From: Monodelphis domestica
Lineage: Eukaryota > Chordata > Mammalia > Didelphimorphia > Didelphidae
Direction of reading: 5' to 3'
Assembly (NCBI RefSeq): GCF_027887165.1
Contig: NC_077232.1
Location: 18,058,755 to 18,122,754 of the forward strand
Length of the DNA: 64,000 nt
In this document: positions 56,801 through 64,000 of the stretch, one piece after another
Layout of the letters: every line of letters starts with the position of its first letter
Position numbering within the stretch: position 1 is the stretch's first letter
Notes under the pieces: model-generated
Seen by the model: the letters and a program-made list of their open reading frames with translations, nothing else
Database searches by the model: none
Told to the model about the DNA's origin: nothing
Position numbers and translations under genes: made by a program

Positions 56801-57834
56801 GTGGGTTTATTTTGTATCCTGCAACTTTGCTAAAGTTGTTGATTATTTCGATTAGCTTTTTGGTTGATTCTCTTGGATTCTTTAAGTAGACCATCATGTC
56901 ATCCAGAAAGAGTGACAGCTTCGTCTCCTCATTGCCAATTTTAATACCTTCAATTTCTTTTTCTTCTCTAATAGCTAAAGCTAGTGTTTCTAGTACAATG
57001 CCAAATAATAGAGGTGATAATGGGCATCCTTATTTCACTCCTGATCTTCTTGGGAAGGCTTCTAGTTTATCCACATTGCAGATGATGTTGGCTGATGGTT
57101 TTAGATATATACTGTTTATTATTTTTAGGAAAGGTCCTTCTATTGCTATGCTTTCTAATGTCTTTAATAGGAATGTGTATTGCATTTTGTCAAAGTTTTT
57201 TCTGCATCTATTGAGATAATCATGTGATTTTTGTCTCTTTTCTTGTTAATATGGTCAATTATGTGGATGGTTTTCCTGATATTGAACCATCCTTGCATTC
57301 CTGGTATGAATCCTACCTGGTCATAGTGAATAACCCTTGTGATGACTTGCTGGAGTCTTTTATATAGTATCCTATTTAATATTTTTGCATCTATATTCAT
57401 TAAGGAGATTGGTCTATAGTTTTCTTTCTCTGTTTTTGACCTGCCTGGCTTTGGAATCAGTACCATGTTTGTGTCATAAAATGAATTTGGTAGAACTCCT
57501 TTTTTCATTATTCTGCCAAATAGTTTGTATAATATTAGTATTAGTTGTTCTTTGAATGTTTGACAGAATTCATTTGTGAATCCTTCTGGACCTGGGGATT
57601 TTTTCTTAGGGAGTTCTTTGATGGCTTGTTCAATTTCTTTTTCTGATATGGGGTTGTTTATGTAATCTATTTCTTCCTCTGTTAGTCTAGGCAATTTGTA
57701 TTTTTGTAAATATTCATCCATATCCCCTAGATTGCCATAATTGTTGCCATGTATTTGGGCATAATAGTTTTTAATGATTGCCCCAATTTCCTCTTCATTA
57801 GAGGTGAGGTCTCCATTTTCATCTTGGATACGAA
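53869..57834 (-). mobile_element. 5'-truncated L1, inverted, carrying a solo LTR
   Basis: The 3966-base insert (2994 without the LTR) is flanked by a 15-base target duplication ATGATATAATATTTG at 53854-53868 and 57835-57849, and unit A has the empty site. From right to left it reads ORF2 from the start of the RT domain (minus-strand frame 57943-57164: [51 protein letters not shown]). The frame 56897-56466 follows ([17 protein letters not shown]), then the C-terminal region ([20 protein letters not shown] near 54640) and the 3' UTR with a T-rich end at 53869. Several frame breaks; the endonuclease part is missing. Confidence 0.93.
55581..56552 (+). mobile_element. Solo LTR, class II (betaretrovirus-like) ERV
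   Basis: The 972-base element starts TGCTGGGGGCC and ends ACCATGGCA, with a perfect 6-base target duplication TAGGAT at 55575-55580 and 56553-56558. A 6-base duplication and the TG(C/T)TGGGG start fit betaretrovirus/IAP-like LTRs. A TATA-like ATATAAAAATAAAT near 56363 suggests plus orientation. It lies inside the L1 and is therefore younger than it. No internal region: a solo fossil. Confidence 0.85.
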
Positions 57835-57849
57835 ATGATATAATATTTG

Positions 57850-57900
57850 CAAAGCATTTAGGAGACTGTCTGGCACGTAGTAGGCACTTAATAATAAATA
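57850..57900 (+). repeat. MIR/THER CORE-SINE, right part, unit B
   Basis: CAAAGCATTTAGGAGACTGT and GTAGGCACTTAATAATAAAT continue the MIR interrupted at 53868. Confidence 0.7.
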
Positions 57901-58139
57901 TTTTTTCTCTTTCTCCCCTATACGAATTCTTGTGAGAAAACATTTATTCATTCTATTATTTAAAATTTTATTTAATATGATGAATTCAACAAGTATTAAT
58001 ATTATGAATATTTTAAAATACAAAGAAGGAAGTAAAAGATTGATAAGGAAGCTCTTAATTAATATTATCTATAGCTTTTAAATGTTTATTGCTTTTAACC
58101 AATAATAAAATTGCTCCGCTTATCTGTGTCTCTTTAAAA

Positions 58140-58185
58140 AATTTCTTTTTAGAAGATTTAGAAGATTTTAGAAGATTTAAAAATG
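58140..58185. repeat. Short tandem expansion (AGAAGATTT)n, unit B only
   Basis: TTTTTAGAAGATTTAGAAGA and a third copy follow. Unit A has a single plain stretch at the matching place near 44300. Confidence 0.75.
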
Positions 58186-58469
58186 TTCTTTTTAAATGGT
58201 TCATTAGTTCTATTTCATTTTTTTTATTTCAAAGATTTTATTGTTTTAGAATTCACCAAACTCCCTTCATCATCAGTTCACCTCTTGAAATCAGATGCTA
58301 CTTTTCAAAATGGCAGATGAATTCAAGATGCATTATTGGAAGCCACTGTGCCTGAGGCTTAGGATTTGGCTCATCTGCTATCTATTGTCCTGTTTCTGTC
58401 TGGTTCTTCCAACCAGTCTCTGCCTCTGAGCTCAAGGCCTTGACTCTCTTGATTTCTGAGAGCCATCAG

Positions 58470-58830
58470 GTCTTCAGAGTACAGGGAGAATTCCTGACAA
58501 CAGCTGAGAATCCTTGTGACTTCCCTTAGTGAGGTGTCATGTGTCCCCACCGACCCTGGAGTGTTTACATGTTTTACAGAGAAGAGCTCTGGCAGTCCTC
58601 AGAGGACTCTGGATCCCTTAATGCCACTGATGCTCCAGTGGTTATAAGCCTCCCCTCCAGGTCTTGGCCACAAGCCACAGAAAGCCTTTTGGACCTCCTT
58701 GGTCCTACTGTACTTGAGACAAGCTTGAAATCAAGGGCCATCAGTCACTTTTTGATTTGCTCATTAATAGTTCTCTTGGGCTTTAGTTCATCTAGTTACT
58801 GAGATGTAGGTAACAATAGAGCCTTAAGAG
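58470..58830. repeat. Conserved intergenic module, unit B copy
   Basis: Near-identical to 44600-44960. It contains an 87-codon frame with no recognisable domain that is not intact in the other copies. Confidence 0.6.
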
Positions 58831-59019
58831 AACCATCCATGTCCTGAAGAGCTCTCTGAATTTGGTGTCAAACATGGGAAAATTTTTCTCTAAAAATGCT
58901 CTTCCCACGTCTCTGGCTTTGGCTTATAATTGAAGACCTCTAAGGGAAGATTCTTGGTCAATCTTCGTCCTCTGAGTCTTGTGACAGGACTAAAGGATTC
59001 AGGTAGGTGTCATGTCTGG

Positions 59020-59262
59020 TATCTCAGTGGTGTGTGGACAGAGGGCTGGGCTTGACTTGTCTTCTTGAGTTCAAATCTGTTCTCAGACACTTAAAAGGTG
59101 TGTGACCCTGGGCAAGTCACTTAACCCTGTTTGCCTCAGATTCCTCAACTGTATAATTGTTGAAGCATGAAATGGGAAACCACTCTAGTAGCTTTGCCAG
59201 GAAAACCCACCAGGGGTTATGAAGAGATGGACATGACTGAAATGACTGAAGAACAATAGCAA
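59020..59262 (+). repeat. MAR1-type SINE with RTE/BovB-like tail, unit B
   Basis: Partner of 45143 (GTGACCCTGGGCAAGTCACT; GAAGAGATGGACATGACTGA). Confidence 0.85.
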
Positions 59263-59497
59263 AGTCTCCTATTTTAGAACACTTATGACAAGTCCTAGTT
59301 AGATATACAATATGAGTGTAATGGGAAAAAGCAAAAGAATCTATCTCTTCAAGGAAAGGGGAGATACAGGGTTCTGAAAGAATTATCTGCAACTGCCGTT
59401 TTCATAATGTGAAATGTGTTTATTGTAAAAACAATGATATTAACAATTAATATTTATCTGGCAATTTAAAGTTTACTAAGCATTTTACATTATTATT

Positions 59498-59697
59498 TTT
59501 TTTACGTCCTCACCTTCCATCTTCGAATCAATTCTGCATATGGGTTCCAAGGCAGAAGAGTGGTAAGGGCCAGACAATGGGGGTTAAGTGACTTGCCCAG
59601 GGTCACACAGGTGGGAAGTATCTGAGGCCAGATTTGAACTCAAACCTTCCCATCTCTGGGTCTGGCTCTCAATCCACCGAGCCACACAGCTGCCCTC
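59498..59697 (-). repeat. tRNA-derived marsupial SINE, unit B
   Basis: Complete inverted copy (GACTTGCCCAGGGTCACACA). The unit A partner at 45640 is reduced to its end. Confidence 0.88.
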
Positions 59698-59709
59698 TTT
59701 TCATTATTT

Positions 59710-59850
59710 TTCTCTCATTTTACACTCACTGTAACCACGTGAGACAGGGTGACTATTGTCCCCATTTTACAGATCAGAAAACTAAAAATGTGAGAGGTTA
59801 AGTAATACCTGGAGTAGACTTCAAACCCAAGTCTTCCTACCTCCATATCC
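59710..59850 (-). repeat. MIR fragment, unit B
   Basis: CATTTTACAGATCAGAAAAC is the inverted MIR core. Partner of 45720. Confidence 0.5.
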
Positions 59851-60483
59851 TTTTCTCTTTCTCCCTTAATGCCAGGATTTCAGTACATTGAATTAGGAGA
59901 AAAATATATTTGGAGAATAGGCAGTTTTAGAGATGTGGAATGGAGGGCTTGAGTGAGTAAGTATTTTAGCATATTGTTACATTTAGTAAATTGGAAAAAT
60001 AGAATTTGAACCCAGATCTTCTCCCCATAATTTGAATTATATCATTACTCCACCAACAGACATTTGTTAATGCACTTGGTTCTTCATGTATTTCTAAACA
60101 CCAGATTGAGGGTTGTTCTCGATGGATTTTCAAAATGTTCTACAGACTTCTCTAACTTTTGCCTGAGATGTTTTCAGTTTTATTGTTAGGAATCCTCCTG
60201 ACCGGTAACTCCATGATTAAATACTTGTAACTATATGGCTCCATGTATACAGTTTTTCACATGGTGAAGACTATTTCTGCTCCCTCATTTTACAGCTGCT
60301 CTAACAGAGGCTCTGGGGTGACTTGGCTGATGTCCCAGAGTAATTTATCACAAGAGGGAAAAATAGTAATTCAGTAGTAGGACCCTACTTCAAAAGAGCC
60401 TATGAGATACTCCAACAAATTGGCTAAATTCCATATGAGCTACATTCAAAGCATTTTCCTCTTATTAAAAACAAAACAAAATA

Positions 60484-60674
60484 AAACCCCCTTTACATTC
60501 TATCCTAGAATTGATACTAAGTATTAGTTCAAAGGCAGAAGAATCATAAAGGCCAGACAAAGGTAGGTTAAGTAATTCTCTCAGGGTCACTCGGGAAGTG
60601 TCTGAAGCCAAATTTGAACTCAAGACCTCCCATCTCCAGCCTTGGCTCTTTCTCCTCTGATCCACCTGGTTGGC
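60484..60674 (-). repeat. Old SINE, inverted, unit B
   Basis: Partner of 46480 (AACTCAAGACCTCCCATCTC). Confidence 0.7.
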
Positions 60675-60829
60675 TTTCTCCTCTCTTATTTTTGTATTCC
60701 TGGCAAAAAGAGAAAGTTATCTGAATTCAGAATAACTTCTTGATATATTTTTTTACATATTGCATTCTTTTCCCTATATTTGCTACCAATCTTTCAAGTG
60801 ATCTTTTCAAGAATATCCCTAGAAGGTAT

Positions 60830-61144
60830 CATGTTTACTGGCTTGTAGTTTTTACACTTTGATCTCTTCTGTTTTTTGAAAATAAAAAAATTGCTCTTTT
60901 CCAGTCTTGTGGTACGTCTCCCAGTTTCCATGATGTTTCAGACATCACTGGCAGTGACTCAGACATGACATTTGCCAGTTCTTTCAGAAGCCAAGGATGT
61001 AGATCAGTGGGGCCAGCTGACTTGGATTTATTGAGGTCAGCCAAATGTTCCCTTAATGTTTGTTTTCTTATCTTAGGTCTCAAGCCTTTCCATTGTCATA
61101 TTTGTTTCATCATTTCCACTGTAAATTCTCTTTTGCTGAGAAAA
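60830..61144 (-). mobile_element. CR1-type LINE reverse-transcriptase fossil, unit B
   Basis: Minus-strand frame 61083-60835 repeats the CR1 wording of unit A (KSAGPTDLHPWLLKELANVM, SETSWKLGDVPQDWKRAIF). It then shifts frame near 60890, where the A run is one base shorter than in unit A. Confidence 0.85.
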
Positions 61145-61317
61145 CAGAAAAATCCTAGAAATTGAGCAGCTTTGCCTGAACTCCTCCTGCTTGTCATTTC
61201 TTATAGAATATTAGTGTTCTGTCATGATTATATAGCACAGCTTGTCCAATGGTTCCCCAACTGATGGAGATCCCTTCAATGCCCAATTCTTTGCTACCAC
61301 AAAGATCGGCGATGAGG
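61145..61317 (-). mobile_element. L1 ORF2 C-terminal fragment, inverted, unit B
   Basis: Partner of 47131-47319 (CTTGTCCAATGGTTCCCCAA; TTCTTTGCTACCACAAAGAT). Confidence 0.75.
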
Positions 61318-61522
61318 ATTCTTGATTCTTAAAGAACCACACCTTCTGTTGTGCTATATGCCCTTGTTCCCATATTCCACACATTTCTGCTTAAAAATCT
61401 AAGGTAGTGAGTGTCCTGCATATAAATATTGGTCTTTTCATGTAATCACATCTTTCCTTCTTTATTTAATTATTTCCTTTTGTTTCTTCTGATAGGTCTT
61501 ATCCCTCCAGGGATGATTTCTT

Positions 61523-61924
61523 CATTTTTATTTAATTTTTTTGGAAAATTTTATTTAGTCCATCAATTTATAACATTATTCCTTATTTACAAGAATCATA
61601 TTCTTTCCCTCACCTCCCCCACTACTTCCCTCAGCCACGGTGCAATTCTACTGGGTTTTACATGTGTCCTTAATCTGAAACTATTTCCATGATGTTGATG
61701 TTTGCACTAAAATGATCATTTAGAATCTACATCCCCAATCATATCCTCATTGACCCATGTGTTCAAGAAGTTGTTTTTCTTCATTGTTTCTACTCCTTTC
61801 AATGTGGATAGTGTTCTTTCTCAAAGGTCCCTCTGAGTTGTTCAGGATCACTGTATTTCCACTAATGGGGAAGTCCATTACATTCGATTGTACACAGAGT
61901 ATCAGTCTCTGTGTACAATGTTCT
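61523..61924 (-). mobile_element. L1 3' UTR insertion, inverted, unit B
   Basis: CAGGGATGATTTCTT at 61508-61522 and 61925-61939 flank it. Partner of 47786. Confidence 0.88.
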
Positions 61925-62819
61925 CAGGGATGATTTCTTCTAAAGTATTTTAATCTATAGCATACCACTTTTCTTTTCTTTGAACCCACGGACACTAGCT
62001 TTCCAAAAAAACCCTAGAGTATATGTCAACTATGCTATGTTTTCTCTCTCCTTAATTATACATTCTAGAATGGAGTTATTCACAGGTTTCCATTATTCCT
62101 TCCCAGAAAGAAATTCATCTCTCTTAGTGAGTGAGAATCAGATCCAGAATAAAACTTCTTCTTGTTGGTTACTATATATTTTGAAGGATGAAAGATCCTT
62201 AAGGTAAATTAAAATATCAGAGGGGATTTGCCTTTGGAAGAGGGGTCTAACAAGTTTCTGGATAACTGAAACCCCTTATATAACTTTACATGTTTTTACA
62301 TGTTCTGCCAGGCTTGTGATCCATTTTTCAATTCTAAAAAGTAAATCACATCGAATTCTCCCATATTTCACTCAAATTCTCACTATTTTCTCCACTGCTC
62401 TCTTTTCTGAGGCTGTGTATATAGACTTATTAATGATAATTGAACTGCTAGAAATTGATGACTACCAAAAGTGAACTCATATCACTCAAAAAGAGAACCC
62501 AGGCATAGGGCCACGTAAAATTATCCAGCTCAAGAGAATGCGAAGTGAGAATATAACATAGGTAGAATAACTAGGAGAGAGTAGTGCCAGAAAAACCCAT
62601 CGAGCAGGGATAGTCTTTGATCTTTGCCACATATGGCTGAGGAGGAAGAAAGATGAAGTTCCCTGAGGTGGAAGAATGTTGACGAATCATTCAGAAATGT
62701 GCGTTCATTAATGAGTTTAATAATGTATAATGATATTTTGTATCTTAGTATATGTGTTTTCCATTACCTAATTCAAAAGGCTTCTTCTATACATTTCACA
62801 AAATATTACCATCAACTAT

Positions 62820-63615
62820 TGTAAACCTTAAAATTTCTTAGACTTATAAATGTTGGAAATATCACCATTGGGAAATTTCATACTTGGAAAAATGTGAACC
62901 CCATTGGCATGAGAGGTTCCTTCTCCTCCCTACTTAAGATTACTTTAGGACAGAAACCTTTTGCTGAACAATGGAAAGGGCTTTGACCTATGCTTAAGCA
63001 TAGAAGAGGAAGTTCTTTGAGTCATGATTGATTTTAGAATTGATACAATAGAGATACTTGGAATGACAGAACCAGGTCTTGGAAATTCCAATCTCCACCC
63101 TACTCAGTCCTAACAGGATTTAGGAAGGGCTGCAGCATAGATCAAAATTTAATTATTCCAATCTCCACCCTACTCAGGGTAACAGGATTTAGGAAGGGCT
63201 GCAGGAAAGGATCAAGATTTAATTATTTGAGAATATGACCTTCAACAGACATGTGCAAAGCCACAGACCTCTGGGCGGTCCTGGGTTAAGCTAGAGCCAC
63301 TATTGGCACAGGGAAGACATGGACAGTGATTGGTAGATGTAAGAACTGAGGGGAGGGAACTTGGATGGTTTCCTTAAAGATAGCGGGGTCTAAGGACTAG
63401 GGGGGTTGGTTGGAGAGGTTTTGCTCTGAGAGGTAGTGCTCTGAGAAGGTTGCTCTGAAGGAAGCTGGAGGTGGAGGCCCCTGAGACTGTTTCTCCATTT
63501 TGGTCACGTGAGTGATAGGGACTGATCTCCTTTCTTTGCCTCAGCTATCTAAGGGCTTGGGCCTTTTGGCCCAGCCTAAACGGAGGGGGCATTTAAGCCC
63601 TATTCCCTTCTCTCC

Positions 63616-63690
<75 letters not shown>

Positions 63691-63831
63691 CCTTTCTTCC
63701 TCCTGTTTGTAATTAAATTCCATAAAAGGTTGACTGCTGACTTGAGTTTTCATTTAGGAATTACATAGCTGAATTCCTTGGTGACCTTAAATTAATATAT
63801 ATCTGTCTTTTAAAGTGATTTCCTTGTCACA
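62820..63831 (+). mobile_element. Solo LTR, class I ERV family, directly upstream of the 63.9 kb OR
   Basis: The 1012-base element runs TGTAAACC to CTTGTCACA, with a perfect 4-base duplication CTAT at 62816-62819 and 63832-63835. Unit A has the empty site near 49170 (CAGCTATAATG). Visible parts are a 70-base tandem repeat in the upstream half (63085-63154, 63155-63224), a TTTAAGCCC promoter-like spot near 63592, a long (CT)n run at 63614-63689, and ATTAAA near 63712 before the 3' part. This order fits U3-R-U5 on the plus strand. Read backwards it matches the LTRs at 23577 and 50683. Solo fossil. Confidence 0.88.
63614..63689. repeat. (CT)n microsatellite within the LTR
   Basis: About 36 CT units with one TTA interruption near 63651. 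The frame over it is low-complexity. Confidence 0.9.
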
Positions 63832-63842
63832 CTATAATGTAT

Positions 63843-63870
63843 TTTGCTCTCTGTTTTTCTCTTGACACAG
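63843..63870 (+). promoter_or_regulatory. 3' splice acceptor before the 63.9 kb OR
   Basis: TTTTTCTCTTGACACAG ends at 63870, 34 bases before the ATG. Only 39 bases separate it from the LTR end, so any branch point further upstream would lie in the LTR. Confidence 0.6.
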
Positions 63871-63904
63871 GTGATGTTTACAAAGTCCCTTAAGATACAT
63901 ATCT

Positions 63905-64000
63905 ATGGAGAATAGCTCAGAGGTGAAAGAGTTCATCCTTGTGGGATTAACAGATGCCCCAGAGCTCCAAGTGCCCCTCTTCATAATGTTCATGGTCATC
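63905..64000 (+). CDS. OR5B-like: Olfactory receptor, OR5B-like, N-terminal part (window edge)
   Basis: The first 32 codons of an odorant receptor, [20 protein letters not shown] through TM1 residues IMFMVI, are open to the window end. They differ from the 49 kb gene at one residue (I27 for M27). The N3 glycosylation site is present. Acceptor, start context and upstream 34 bases match the 49 kb gene closely. Whether the rest is intact cannot be seen. It is the sixth unit of the array and has an LTR immediately upstream. Confidence 0.9.
   Translation, partial: MENSSEVKEFILVGLTDAPELQVPLFIMFMVI

Larger units (their letters stand above)
49825..63904 (+). repeat. Tandem segmental duplication, unit B
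   Basis: Colinear with unit A (40630-49238) but about 14 kb long. The extra length is three solo LTRs (50683, 55581, 62820) and one L1 (53869), plus a SINE that stayed whole (59498). Flank identity is high by eye, with frequent single differences, so the duplication is recent on the scale of this array. Confidence 0.9.

Noticed and set aside
56466-57943. Minus-strand frames of 143 and 259 codons as host genes
   Set aside because: They are L1 ORF2 reverse-transcriptase pieces inside an insertion with its own target duplication.
3593-61000. tRNA genes at the SINE heads (A-box and B-box-like GGTTCAAATCTGG)
   Set aside because: These are tRNA-derived SINE promoters followed by CORE and tail sequences; no cloverleaf is completed.
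63512-63712. 66-codon plus-strand frame with Ser-Leu repeats
   Set aside because: Translation of the (CT)n tract in an LTR.

Overview
The window is mammalian and almost certainly marsupial. It holds an array of intronless class II olfactory receptor (OR) genes of the OR5B type, set in AT-rich DNA packed with marsupial repeats: tRNA-derived CORE-SINEs of two tail types, marsupial L1 and half-L1 pieces, CR1/L3 fossils and solo retroviral LTRs. The most frequent SINE looks like the Australian-marsupial WSINE1/WALLSI type, which suggests an Australidelphian animal, perhaps a dasyurid. That is a judgement from memory; the species cannot be fixed from the sequence.

All ORs lie on the plus strand. 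An OR5B21-like gene is at 274-1212. Intact OR5B-like genes are at 17094-18029, 40044-40988 and 49239-50183. A pseudogene keeping only TM1-TM2 is at 30068-30276. A sixth gene starts at 63905 and runs off the window. Each coding exon follows a polypyrimidine tract and AG splice acceptor 29-36 bases before the ATG, the usual OR layout. The six units grew by tandem duplication. Their intergenic DNA still aligns in blocks, including a module found once per unit near 9.3, 20.4, 31.1, 44.6 and 58.5 kb. The last two complete units (about 40.6-49.2 and 49.8-63.9 kb) are a recent duplication. Unit B is longer because of later insertions.

Region by region: 1.2-17 kb is gene-free, with SINEs, MIR remnants, a CR1/L3 3' end near 8 kb and a short L1 tail near 14.7 kb. 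The 18-30 kb stretch has two solo LTRs of one family, L1 fragments in both directions and an unrecognised GC-rich retroposon at 27520-28098. The 30-40 kb stretch has the OR pseudogene, SINEs with expanded microsatellite tails, an L1 3' end and a half-L1-like element. The 41-64 kb stretch holds the paired duplication units; unit B carries a nested stack (solo LTR in an L1 in a MIR) and a solo LTR inserted directly upstream of the last OR.

The most interesting signals are these: the 40 kb OR appears to be a crossover hybrid of its two neighbours; every intact gene has DRH instead of DRY; a plus-oriented LTR ends 74 bases before the start codon of the 63.9 kb OR; and the GC-rich insert at 27.5 kb has clean target-site duplications but no family I recognise. 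I found no new defence, toxin or metabolic system. The window reads as an evolving receptor array.
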